A stretch of 39,828 nucleotides of DNA from CBFHWY01 sp965659675 (lineage in GTDB: Bacteria; Bacteroidota; Bacteroidia; Flavobacteriales_G; Salibacteraceae): contig CBFHWY010000019.1 in the NCBI GenBank assembly GCA_965659675.1, forward strand, positions 1 through 39,828, written 5' to 3'. The notes below the pieces were generated by a model. That model did no database searches and was not told where the DNA came from. It saw only the letters and a program-made list of their open reading frames with translations. A program made the position numbers and the translations under genes. How positions within the stretch are numbered: position 1 is the first letter of the stretch; every line of letters begins with the position of its first letter. Positions 33,027 through 39,828 of this stretch are shown in pieces.

Positions 33027-33572
33027 TCAGTTGCTTTCTTCAAGCTTTTTAAGCTCCTGATCGATGATCTCTTCAATCGCCTTTTGCTCGGCTTTCGAGA
33101 TCTTTTTATCCAGCTTAGCCTGCTTCTTTAGAAAGCGGAACATCGCATTCTTTTTGATCTCATAGGCAATGAATACAGTGTAGTCATCGCCATTATAAAA
33201 CTTCTTTTCACCCATTTTTCTCAGATCGGAGATCTGTGTATTCATGACCTGACGGGTAAGGCTCTCGAATTTTTCACCAACATTGGCAGCCTCTGTGTTG
33301 CTGTTCTCCCGTAAATATTGATCTGCGACCTGCTTCATGTTTGTCTCAACCTGTCCGGCCAATTGCGACTTTGCCTGAATATCGGCCTTTCCACGGGCAA
33401 TGTTCTCACTGGAGCTCATTCCTTTTCCTGTGGCTCTAAAGAATCGATTATTCGACTCATAAGCATTACCTGTAAATGGTTCTTTAACTTTCTTCCCGTA
33501 TGGATTTGATCCACATGATGCTGAAAAGAGCGCGATCGCCGAAAGCATCAGGAACATACTAAGCTGTTTCAT
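33027..33572 (-). CDS. LPP20-like lipoprotein
   Basis: A 181-residue lipoprotein: signal with lipobox FSASC (Cys20), then a domain with FRATGKGMSSSENIARGKADIQAKSQLAGQVETNMKQVADQY, typical of the LPP20 family (the ARxxAxxxAxxxL pattern), and a Lys/Glu-rich helical C-terminus (KKQAKLDKKISKAEQKAIEEIIDQELKKLEESN). Function is unknown in the family. It is first in an operon with an ECF sigma gene, 34 bases apart, and may be regulated with it. Confidence 0.75.
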   Translation of the reverse strand: MKQLSMFLMLSAIALFSASCGSNPYGKKVKEPFTGNAYESNNRFFRATGKGMSSSENIARGKADIQAKSQLAGQVETNMKQVADQYLRENSNTEAANVGEKFESLTRQVMNTQISDLRKMGEKKFYNGDDYTVFIAYEIKKNAMFRFLKKQAKLDKKISKAEQKAIEEIIDQELKKLEESN

Positions 33573-33673
33573 TTTTTTGAATTTGATCTATTTACCTAAA
33601 TAATTGTGCCACAAATTATGGAATTGTCTGCTGATAAACCATTTTAAAGAGCCTGTTCCAGTATTTTCGCAAC

Positions 33674-34447
33674 ATGAAGATCATATATCGTCCTCTCCTT
33701 TTCCTCTTTTTTGTTTTCAGCCTTTCATGCTCAAGCCCGTCAGGGTCAAGCAATGTAGCCGAAGAAAAACCAGACTCTGCCCAATGGATAGTGGATCGGG
33801 CAATCGAAGCTCAGGGCTTCGATCAGATCGCAAACAAACAGATCGCTTTCGATTTTAGGGATAAACATTATACTGCCATTTATGCAGAAGATGGCAGTTA
33901 TGTCTTTACCCGCTCCTTTCAAAAAGGGGACTCTCTGATCCTCGATAGTTTAACGAACCTTGAGTTTAAACGATATATCAATGAAAATGAGCAGGAGATC
34001 AGTGATGAATGGAGAGCAAGATATGCCGCCAGTGTGAATTCAGTGCTCTACTTTGCGCTTTTGCCCTACCGCCTGAACGATGAGGCCGTGATTAAAACTT
34101 ATGCCGGAAAACAGAAGCTAGAAGAGAAGACTTATGATCTGGTGAGGCTAAGCTTTAAGCAGGAAGGTGGAGGAGAGGATTTTGATGATGAATACCTCTA
34201 TTGGTTCAATGATAAGACCGGAAAGATCGACTATTTGGCCTATAACTATGCAGAAGAAGATGGAAGAGGGGTTCGATTTAGAAAGGCTTTTGAAGCGCAT
34301 GAAGTGGATGACTTCATTTTTAATCAATACCTCAACTACGGGACTGATAACGGTGATGTGGAGCTCAGCAGCCTTGGTGACTCACTTGAAATGGGGCGAC
34401 TTGAACTCTTGTCTCAGATCGTCAATGAAAACATTGTGGTGCAATAA
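33674..34447 (+). CDS. Putative lipoprotein, DUF6503-like
   Basis: A 257-residue exported protein with a signal (MKIIYRPLLFLFFVFSLSC) that probably ends at a lipidated Cys19, followed by a Ser-rich linker. The rest is a beta-rich domain (AIYAEDGSYVFTRSFQKGD, DDEYLYWFNDKTGKIDYLAYNY, FRKAFEAHEVDDFIFNQYLNY) recalling the DUF6503/LolA-like outer-membrane family of Bacteroidota. A TATTTTCG box lies five bases before the ATG (33662-33669). It heads a possible operon with the SRPBCC and CDF genes (50- and 14-base gaps). Function unknown. Confidence 0.65.
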   Translation: MKIIYRPLLFLFFVFSLSCSSPSGSSNVAEEKPDSAQWIVDRAIEAQGFDQIANKQIAFDFRDKHYTAIYAEDGSYVFTRSFQKGDSLILDSLTNLEFKRYINENEQEISDEWRARYAASVNSVLYFALLPYRLNDEAVIKTYAGKQKLEEKTYDLVRLSFKQEGGGEDFDDEYLYWFNDKTGKIDYLAYNYAEEDGRGVRFRKAFEAHEVDDFIFNQYLNYGTDNGDVELSSLGDSLEMGRLELLSQIVNENIVVQ

Positions 34448-34450
34448 TTT

Positions 34451-34481
34451 TTGAATTTTAGCTGGGATTGTCGTAATTTTA
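34451..34481 (+). promoter_or_regulatory. Possible promoter TTG-N20-TAATTTTA before the SRPBCC gene
   Basis: TTG at 34451-34453 and TAATTTTA at 34474-34481 have the spacing expected for a Bacteroidota -33/-7 pair; the -7 box has A instead of the final G. The SRPBCC start is 17 bases on. Confidence 0.3.
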
Positions 34482-34497
34482 TGGGAATACCTGCAAA

Positions 34498-35028
34498 ATG
34501 CCTTCTACCCTCAGGAAGATATTGGCTTTAAGCCTTGCTGGCCTGATCCTTTTGTTTTTGGGCTTTAGCTTCTTTACCCCTGATCATATTCGAATTGAAA
34601 CTCAGTGTGTGGTACCCATGAGCAAGGAACTGCTCTTTGAGGAATTGAAAAGCCTGGAAAGCCAATCACAGCTGTGGTTGGTTGGTCACAATGCTGAAGA
34701 GGTGTCCATTGAAGGTGCAGATGGTGAGGTTGGGGCCGAAATGATCATCATCAGGCAAGATGGACGTATTCGTCAGCGTATCTCTAAGATCGTTGAAGGG
34801 GAACGCCTCGAAACCGAACTTTGGATATCGACCTTTACGGGTCAGAATATCTCATATTTTCAATTGGAGAATATTGGTGAAGACTCTACCTTATTGACCT
34901 GGGGGATTTTGGGTACTCATAGTTTCCCAACCGATGTTTTAGCGAGGATCAGCGGGGCAGACGAAGACCTGAAGAACATTATGAGCGATGGACTCGAAGC
35001 CATGCGCGAAGATATGTCTGCTTCATAA
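34498..35028 (+). CDS. Membrane-anchored SRPBCC-domain protein
   Basis: A 176-residue protein with an N-terminal TM helix (ILALSLAGLILLFLGFSFF) and a helix-grip domain of the SRPBCC/polyketide-cyclase type (HIRIETQCVVPMSKELLFEELKSLESQSQLW, ELWISTFTGQNISYFQLENIGEDSTLLTWGILG). Such domains bind hydrophobic ligands; the ligand here is unknown. It lies between the lipoprotein gene and the CDF gene on the same strand. Confidence 0.68.
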   Translation: MPSTLRKILALSLAGLILLFLGFSFFTPDHIRIETQCVVPMSKELLFEELKSLESQSQLWLVGHNAEEVSIEGADGEVGAEMIIIRQDGRIRQRISKIVEGERLETELWISTFTGQNISYFQLENIGEDSTLLTWGILGTHSFPTDVLARISGADEDLKNIMSDGLEAMREDMSAS

Positions 35029-35042
35029 ACTACCTTTGTGAA

Positions 35043-36059
35043 GTGCTGCTCCACCTCGCATTAAGTAAAAGTAAGTCGAACATCAAGTTGCAAAAGTGGA
35101 TCCTTGTTGTAGGTATCCTCTTGCTTGCCATCAAGTTCCTTGCTTTCTTTCTCACGGGATCAAATACTATCCTTTCGGATGCCTTTGAGAGTATCATCAA
35201 CGTTTCAGCAGCAGGCTTTGCGCTTTTCAGCCTTTATTATTCTTCCCGACCCAGGGATAAGAATCATCCATATGGTCACGGTAAGGTGGAGTTTCTCTCA
35301 GCTGGAATTGAAGGTGTTTTGATTCTTATTGCCGGGATCGGGATCATCTATAAAAGTGTTTACAACCTTATTCACCCCATGGAGATCAAGAACCTTGATA
35401 TGGGGATCATTCTCATTGCCATTGCGGGGATTGTGAACTACATCATGGGATACATTCTTGAAAAGAGAGGAAAAGAGCAGAATGTGATCGTGCTTGAATC
35501 CGGTGGAAAACACCTAAAAACAGATGCCTATTCAACTTTGGTTCTTCTAGTGGGTCTTTTTGCGATATACATACTCGACATGCCCGTGCTCGATAGCATT
35601 TTCGCCCTCGGATTTGGCGTGTATATCGGGATCGAAGGATACAAGATCATTCGTAAATCGGTGGCAGGCATCATGGATGAGGCTGATTTTGAGCTGCTCT
35701 CAAACATCATAGCGGTCATCAAGGAAAACCGTAAAGACTCCTGGATCGATATTCACAATTTAAGGGTGATCAAATATGGCTCGGTGATCCATATCGATGC
35801 CCACATGACCATACCGTATTATTATAATATTGATGAGGGACACGAGATCATTACCGATGTGGAGAATATCGTGCGCGATCACTTTGGAAACAGTGTTGAA
35901 CTATTCATTCATGTTGACCCTTGTTTGGAGACTTCCTGTCCCATTTGCCCCATTAAAGACTGTAAGGTCAGAAAACAGCCCTTTAAAGAACGCATTGCCT
36001 GGAACCTCGATACCGTGCTTGAAAACAAAATGCACGAAGAGGAACTGCTTAAAGACTGA
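35043..36059 (+). CDS. Cation diffusion facilitator (CDF) metal transporter
   Basis: A 338-residue CDF exporter of Zn2+, Fe2+, Mn2+ or Co2+, driven by H+ exchange. Six TM helices; the metal-site motifs are visible as LSDAFESIIN (TM2) and HLKTDAYSTL (TM5), with HPYGHGKVEFLSAG in the loop after TM3. The cytoplasmic ZT_dimer domain contains IDIHNLRVIKYGSVIHIDAHMTIPYYY. A C-terminal CLETSCPICPIKDC (four Cys, about 298-311) is not part of the normal fold and may bind metal. The start is GTG 35043, without an ATG alternative; TACCTTTG (35031-35038), an exact -7 box match, precedes it by four bases. Its end overlaps the convergent porin gene by 11 bases. Confidence 0.87.
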   Translation: MLLHLALSKSKSNIKLQKWILVVGILLLAIKFLAFFLTGSNTILSDAFESIINVSAAGFALFSLYYSSRPRDKNHPYGHGKVEFLSAGIEGVLILIAGIGIIYKSVYNLIHPMEIKNLDMGIILIAIAGIVNYIMGYILEKRGKEQNVIVLESGGKHLKTDAYSTLVLLVGLFAIYILDMPVLDSIFALGFGVYIGIEGYKIIRKSVAGIMDEADFELLSNIIAVIKENRKDSWIDIHNLRVIKYGSVIHIDAHMTIPYYYNIDEGHEIITDVENIVRDHFGNSVELFIHVDPCLETSCPICPIKDCKVRKQPFKERIAWNLDTVLENKMHEEELLKD

Positions 36060-37194
36060 TGTTGAGATCGAGTCTGATCCGGTCGTTTGATTCTCTGTTA
36101 CTGCCGTAGTTGATGATCCTGCTGGTGGAGAAGTACTTCATGGTGAGGTTGATGTTATCTGCAAAGAAGTACCTGAACATAAATTCAATTCCCTGAATGT
36201 TGGTAAGACTTGCCTGCGGTGAGCCCTGATCGCGATAATTCCAGCGGGCCCAGTCATTTTGGGTCAGGTAATCAACCGCTCCAAAACGGGGCATGTAAGT
36301 ATAATTTAGGCTTGTTTCCCAGTGTGAACGATAGCCATCGTGTTCGTAACCCATCATACCCATACCACCCGTGGTTTGGTCATCGAAGCCCAGTAATGTG
36401 GTATCCATTTTTGAGAGTTGTTTAAACTGCAGGAATACTTCTGCCAGGGCATAGAATTTACCCCTTCTTGTGGGTTGTATCAGTTTTACACTGGGATAAT
36501 AGAAGAAAGGGGAGTAGGTGTTTGGAGATAATCCGGAAGGGAGGATAGGAATGTTATTGAAGTAATGGAAGGTCTGATTGTGTTCAATGATCATTTTAGA
36601 TTCTGAATCCACATAGGTGAAAGGCAATTGCACCCCAAAAAGGTAACCGTCAGTTCCAAACCCACTGCCATTGCTTTGCATCACGCTGAATAAGGTCCGC
36701 AGTTCCATCACATCAAGGATATTCTGTCTGAAATAGATCCCATTCGGATTGACCCAGTCACTCCAATACATTTCATGGTATTTTTTGAAAGGGTAGTAGT
36801 TCTTTCCCAGCACCAATTGGGTAGATTCATTGCTGATCCGGGCATATAGACGTTCTATCATCAACGGAAAGCCAGAACCTGGAACGGGCTCCTCTCCAAA
36901 AGTGATCTGTGGGTCCTGTGGATTATTGCGGTAGCCCGTTCTCACCTGAAAACCCATGCGTACATTATAATCGATCTGATAAGCCAAACCATAACGCATT
37001 CGGGCTCTAAGCCGACTTCGATCAGCTACTTGAATGCCATTGAGGTCCTTATAGGCATTGTCATATTCTGTACGGAACATGAACTCCATGAGTTGTGCAG
37101 GACGTTTGGAGGTGTCTATTTTGGTGAATATCTTCTGTGCAGACAAAAAGGCAGGGAAAGCCAGTAGGAATATAAGCGCACAACGAATTCTCAT
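36049..37194 (-). CDS. Outer-membrane beta-barrel protein (putative porin)
   Basis: A 381-residue protein with signal MRIRCALIFLLAFPAFLSAQ and then alternating beta strands rich in Tyr, Phe, Asn and Gly to a C-terminal LNISL. Typical strands are RLRARMRYGLAYQIDYNVRMGFQVRTGYR and ERLYARISNESTQLVLGKNYYPF. It resembles the Bacteroidota putative-porin/alginate-export-like barrels. The substrate is unknown. It has 65 bases upstream before the next gene and no partner on its strand, so is probably monocistronic. Confidence 0.78.
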   Translation of the reverse strand: MRIRCALIFLLAFPAFLSAQKIFTKIDTSKRPAQLMEFMFRTEYDNAYKDLNGIQVADRSRLRARMRYGLAYQIDYNVRMGFQVRTGYRNNPQDPQITFGEEPVPGSGFPLMIERLYARISNESTQLVLGKNYYPFKKYHEMYWSDWVNPNGIYFRQNILDVMELRTLFSVMQSNGSGFGTDGYLFGVQLPFTYVDSESKMIIEHNQTFHYFNNIPILPSGLSPNTYSPFFYYPSVKLIQPTRRGKFYALAEVFLQFKQLSKMDTTLLGFDDQTTGGMGMMGYEHDGYRSHWETSLNYTYMPRFGAVDYLTQNDWARWNYRDQGSPQASLTNIQGIEFMFRYFFADNINLTMKYFSTSRIINYGSNRESNDRIRLDLNISL

Positions 37195-37257
37195 CAGGCC
37201 TGCAAAATTAGTATATTCATCATGCTGCGATAATCTAGTCGACAGCTAGGAAAAGAA

Positions 37258-37746
37258 TCAGTCGATCAACCGATAGTGCATTTGAACGACCCCTTCCTCA
37301 AATGATTCGGAATGGATCAGCTCAAGTTTGGCGCTGTGCTCTGAGCGATGGAAAAGTGGAATGCCAGTGCCGAGGAGCACGGGGCACTGCGTAATGATCA
37401 ATTCATCAATAAGATCAGCCCTTAAGAGGGCATCAATCAGCTTTGCTCCGCCAACCAACCAAATATTCTTGTTCTCAGCCTTTTTCAGTTCCTGCACAAA
37501 AGCGGCAGGTTCCTCTTTGATGATCTGAACAGATGGAATGGACTTCAGCTTTCTTTGACTAAAAACGTAGTTATCCAATTCCACATAGGGCCAATCTCCA
37601 AATGAAACCACCTGCTCATAGGTTTTACTCCCGAATAAGGTGATATCAATGTCCTTCAAAAATGCACTGTAGCCAAAATCATGATCCGAAGAGGGCTGTG
37701 GGAGCCAGTCAAGTTTACCCTTATTATCGGCAATATAGCCGTCCAA
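37258..37746 (-). CDS. Dihydrofolate reductase-like (RibD C-terminal) protein, start codon unclear
   Basis: An enzyme domain of the DHFR/RibD_C family: SLDGYIADNKGKLDWL, LFGSKTYEQV, WLVGGAKLIDALLRADLIDELIITQCPVLLGTGIPLF are clear. The first normal start codon (TTG 37746) would remove the N-terminal strand KLTLFIACS, which is plainly encoded upstream to 37773 in the same frame with no stop. No ATG, GTG or TTG lies in that frame from there into the next gene. At 37788-37782 there is an A AAA AAG heptamer in the frame of the upstream gene, and a -1 slip on it leads exactly into this frame. So the product may be made as a frameshift fusion, by a rare start codon (CTG 37797), or be dead. NADPH binding is expected; the substrate is unknown. 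Confidence 0.75.
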   Translation of the reverse strand: MDGYIADNKGKLDWLPQPSSDHDFGYSAFLKDIDITLFGSKTYEQVVSFGDWPYVELDNYVFSQRKLKSIPSVQIIKEEPAAFVQELKKAENKNIWLVGGAKLIDALLRADLIDELIITQCPVLLGTGIPLFHRSEHSAKLELIHSESFEEGVVQMHYRLID

Positions 37747-37775
37747 ACTACAGGCGATAAAGAGCGTGAGCTTAG

Positions 37776-38240
37776 TTAAAGCTTTTTTCTTATCCAGGAA
37801 ACCAGCAAGCTTGCAAGGATGATGATCATCGCGAAGTAGCAGAGTTTAAGTGCTAAACGAAAGTTATCCTCGTCGTTCATCTGATCGGTCAGGCTCCAGG
37901 GATTATAGGTCTCCACACTGCTGTAGTCTGGAATAAGATCAGAAGGGAGATTGTCAAGCGCCTGACTCCTTTTGTTGTAACGCAGGGCATCGCCTTCCTG
38001 ACTAAAAAAGAGCAGGATGGAATCCTGAATACCTACTTTATTCACATAGTCCAGTAAAAGTTCTTCATCTGGACCAATGAGCTGATAGTGACTAAAGTAG
38101 TCCAGTCGTTTTAGCGCGATCTTCTCATCAAAAGGGTAGGTGTGGAAGTCGCTATCGATCTGACTTCTCAAATAAAGGGAAAGAATGACCAGCGCAGCCA
38201 GGGCAGATATCAGTACTTTTCGAGAGAAGAACTTTTTCAT
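37776..38240 (-). CDS. Two-TM protein of unknown function, ends on a slippery heptamer
   Basis: A 154-residue protein: basic N-terminus MKKFFSRK, TM1 (VLISALAALVILSLYL), a periplasmic part of about 100 residues with no known motif, TM2 (LCYFAMIIILASLLVSWI) and a basic end RKKL. The last codons AGA AAA AAG CTT TAA hold A AAA AAG in frame. I recognise no family. By topology the C-terminus is cytoplasmic, so a frameshift fusion with the following DHFR-like domain would place that domain in the cytoplasm. Confidence 0.65.
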   Translation of the reverse strand: MKKFFSRKVLISALAALVILSLYLRSQIDSDFHTYPFDEKIALKRLDYFSHYQLIGPDEELLLDYVNKVGIQDSILLFFSQEGDALRYNKRSQALDNLPSDLIPDYSSVETYNPWSLTDQMNDEDNFRLALKLCYFAMIIILASLLVSWIRKKL

Positions 38241-38283
38241 ATGACGAACTTAATCCATTTTATAGTGTTTGAAAAATAAAAGC

Positions 38284-38478
38284 ATGTTTAATATTTTCAA
38301 GAAAAAATCGCCTGAAGATCAGAAGAAAGCACAGATCAACAAACTGCAAAAGAAGTACAAACAGTTGTTAGAGGAGTCGCATAAACTCTCGCATCAAGAC
38401 CGTACAGCGGGAGATGCAAAGCTCGCTGAAGCCGAGGAAGTGCTGAAACAAATCGATGAAATAGAAGCAAAAGCATAA
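38284..38478 (+). CDS. Lacal_2735 family small protein
   Basis: A 64-residue, highly charged helical protein, MFNIFKKKSPEDQKK at the N-terminus and LQKKYKQLLEESHKLSHQDRTAGDAKLAEAEEVLKQIDEIEAKA after it. This fits the small Bacteroidota Lacal_2735 family, of unknown function: FKKK start, a Q.KY..L..E.HKLS..DR..D.K.AEA..V..QI pattern. It forms a likely coiled-coil helix. ATG 38284 fits the family start; an upstream in-frame TTG (38269) would add five unneeded residues. Confidence 0.8.
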   Translation: MFNIFKKKSPEDQKKAQINKLQKKYKQLLEESHKLSHQDRTAGDAKLAEAEEVLKQIDEIEAKA

Positions 38479-38510
38479 GGGAAAGCTTTATCTTGCGACC
38501 ATCTAAACAA

Positions 38511-39287
38511 GTGCTTCATTACAAGATACATAAACACCCTGAGTCCAGGGAATGGGTGACTTTCATTCATGGTGCTGGAGGAAGCTCCTCTATTTGGTTC
38601 AAGCAGATCAGGGCCTTTAGAAGGGAATGTAATGTATTGCTCATTGACCTTAGGGGTCATGGTGGATCCAAAATGAAGGACATGATCATGCGGCCCTATA
38701 CTTTTGAGGACATCTCAAAGGATGTGATTGAGGTTCTGGATCACCTTAAGCTCGAAAAGACCCATTTGATAGGGATTTCCCTGGGAACCATTGTGGCTCG
38801 AGAGATCGCCGATCTGCAACCAGAACGCGTATCCAGTTTGATTCTGGGAGGGGCTGTGCTTCAGCTTGATTTTCGTTCCAAGTTGTTAATGAAACTAGGG
38901 GTAGCCTTTAAGCACATCTTGCCCTATATGATCCTATACAAGATCATCGCCTGGGTGATCTTACCGCGAAAGAATCACAAAGAAGCTCGTTCGCTTTTTG
39001 TAAAGGAAGCCAAGAAATTATATCAGAAAGAATTCCTGCGCTGGTTAAGACTGGCCGGAGAGCTTAATACCAAGCTCAGCGACTTTCGCTCCAAGGTACT
39101 GGAGATCCCAACCCTCTATGTGATGGGGGCAGAAGACCATCTCTTTTTACCCACCATCAAGTTGATCTCAGCGGAGCAAGCCAATTCCAGACTTGAGATC
39201 TTTCCCAATTGCGGACACGTGGTGAACGTTGAGCAGCCGGATCGCTTTAATGAGGTTTGTTTGGGCTTTATGGGAAAGCTAAACTAA
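38511..39287 (+). CDS. Alpha/beta hydrolase
   Basis: A 258-residue alpha/beta hydrolase: oxyanion region HGAGG, IDLRGHGGS, nucleophile elbow GISLG (Ser about 90), acid in the MGAEDHLFLP segment (Asp) and catalytic His in NCGHVVNVEQPDRF. It hydrolyses an ester, amide or similar bond; the substrate is unknown. The start is GTG 38511 (MLHYKIHKHPESREWVTFIHGAGG), which matches the usual N-terminal strand; an in-frame TTG at 38493 gives six more residues. A cap region with helices follows strand six (SKLLMKLGVAFKHILPYMILYKIIAWVIL) and is rather hydrophobic. No gene follows. Confidence 0.85.
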   Translation: MLHYKIHKHPESREWVTFIHGAGGSSSIWFKQIRAFRRECNVLLIDLRGHGGSKMKDMIMRPYTFEDISKDVIEVLDHLKLEKTHLIGISLGTIVAREIADLQPERVSSLILGGAVLQLDFRSKLLMKLGVAFKHILPYMILYKIIAWVILPRKNHKEARSLFVKEAKKLYQKEFLRWLRLAGELNTKLSDFRSKVLEIPTLYVMGAEDHLFLPTIKLISAEQANSRLEIFPNCGHVVNVEQPDRFNEVCLGFMGKLN

Positions 39288-39459
39288 AGTAGGCGAGGGG
39301 TCTCGAAAATTCATCAGCCTTCATTCATCATCGAGGGGAAGGCATCAAGATTCAAATTACCGATCGATCGCCTGGTCCATGCTGATATGTTTTATTGCAC
39401 TGTAAGTGAGGGATTGAGTTTTGCGCAACGAAGAAGGCTATGCTCAGTAGCTAATTGAG

Positions 39460-39481
39460 TTTTTGCTAAACTAAGCAAAAA
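39460..39481. terminator. Weak bidirectional hairpin TTTTTGCT/AGCAAAAA
   Basis: TTTTTGCT (39460-39467) and AGCAAAAA (39474-39481) are perfect complements around a six-base loop. The stem is AT-rich with no GC core, so as a terminator it would be weak, but it is the only candidate after the hydrolase gene, 170 bases on. Confidence 0.35.
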
Positions 39482-39672
39482 GGAAATTTTTAGCTATTGA
39501 GTATAGCTACCGTTGAGGATCGTGCTTTTTGTTTAATCTGGTCTTTGACCAATAGCGGAACGCTGACTGGAATCAGAGCCATAAATTATATCATAAGATA
39601 TGATTTGTGAGATGATGGTTCGGAGAATGATTCTATTCCAATAAAAACGCTTAGATATGTCGATTTCCTTTA

Positions 39673-39736
39673 CCTTCAAGCCATCCGAAGGCGGCATTCG
39701 AAACCAGGCTTTCAAGCCTTTTCGTCGGCTTGAAGG
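39673..39736. repeat. Inverted repeat CCTTCAAGCC/GGCTTGAAGG with inner hairpin
   Basis: CCTTCAAGCC (39673-39682) and GGCTTGAAGG (39727-39736) are exact inverted copies. Between them AGGCTT/AAGCCT (39706-39719) form a second hairpin. The shared core TCAAGC recalls the repeats near 1299-1528. It is probably a dispersed intergenic element; only this copy is in the window. Confidence 0.6.
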
Positions 39737-39828
39737 AGGACTCTTCACCGTTCCTTGGGTTTTCGTTTCTCTCCGACCAGCAGCGAGCCCTTTGGAAAAC
39801 ACCACAGCCAGATCATGATCTCTCAACG

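Larger units (their letters stand above)
39288..39828. other. Non-coding end of window with inverted repeats
   Basis: There is no credible gene. It contains short repeats around TAGCTA and TTGAG near 39447-39510, a palindrome ATCATA-AGA-TATGAT near 39591, and a cluster of inverted repeats at 39673-39736. A long minus-strand frame here is judged not to be a gene. Confidence 0.6.

Noticed and set aside
33027..33076. Longer N-terminus of the sigma factor (start at 33076)
   Set aside because: It overlaps the lipoprotein coding region and lies outside sigma region 2; ATG 32992 is in place.
39533..39826. Minus-strand frame of 97 codons at the right edge
   Set aside because: It runs through inverted repeats, has no family features or plausible start context, and looks like a translation of a repeat element.
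1..39828. CRISPR array, prophage, complete IS element, or classical toxin-antitoxin system
   Set aside because: No regularly spaced repeats, phage structural genes, transposase with terminal repeats, or recognisable toxin-antitoxin pair is visible.

Overview
This is a chromosomal window from a Bacteroidota bacterium, most likely a marine Flavobacteriales-type organism. Evidence: two proteins with C-terminal type IX secretion (T9SS) sorting domains, small families largely restricted to the phylum (Lacal_2735-like, DUF4199-like, a putative-porin barrel, a MIDAS-type membrane protein beside fabG), several TAnnTTTG-like -7 boxes and almost no strong Shine-Dalgarno sequences. A run of ten N at 364-373 shows a draft scaffold join.

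Layout. 1-1690 is gene-poor. It holds a decayed LuxR-type HTH remnant, a broken 5' piece of a tRNA-Arg gene split by a perfect 20-bp palindrome, a small GIY-YIG nuclease gene that runs into an intact tRNA-Arg(TCT) and takes its stop codon from the tRNA D-loop, a terminator, and modular hairpin repeats. 1694-3953 is an ion-transport pair: a 2-TM/RCK potassium channel (frameshifted after TM1) overlapping a CaCA cation exchanger. 3954-11200 is housekeeping: SirB1-like protein, nucleoside phosphorylase, MltG, GT-C glycosyltransferase, a monooxygenase-like protein, SAM hydroxide adenosyltransferase, PhoH and PurC. 11197-15656 has a T9SS cargo protein, glutathione peroxidase, FabG and a vWA membrane protein. 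15806-19308 couples a tandem universal stress protein to a P2-type cation ATPase through a TAATG junction. 19494-27208 holds a vanadium haloperoxidase-like lipoprotein, a SIMPL protein, a DUF1704 metallopeptidase, a DUF4199-like protein, a CopA-type ATPase and a fatty acid desaturase. 27239-30709 is a giant PNGase F-like/LamG/T9SS secreted protein, followed by a terminator that touches the start codon of a MATE transporter. 32069-33572 is a minus-strand operon (LPP20-like lipoprotein, ECF sigma factor, small membrane protein). 33674-36059 is a lipoprotein, an SRPBCC protein and a CDF transporter; then come a porin, a dihydrofolate-reductase-like protein, a two-TM protein, a Lacal_2735-like protein and an alpha/beta hydrolase. 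39288-39828 is non-coding with inverted repeats.

Metal and ion homeostasis recurs: K+ channel, CaCA exchanger, P2 ATPase, CopA and CDF lie within one 36-kb stretch, although not in one operon. Genes are tightly packed: several convergent pairs overlap or share stop codons.

The observations most worth follow-up are: (1) the GIY-YIG gene/tRNA-Arg arrangement with a displaced tRNA fragment, which looks like a tRNA-targeting mobile unit that rebuilds its target; (2) an in-frame A AAA AAG slippery heptamer at the end of a two-TM gene, where a -1 slip would enter the frame of a DHFR-like gene that has no normal start codon; (3) a PNGase F fold split by an insertion of about 500 residues that contains a LamG domain; and (4) a bacterial homologue of the MATCAP/QEGLA metallopeptidases.
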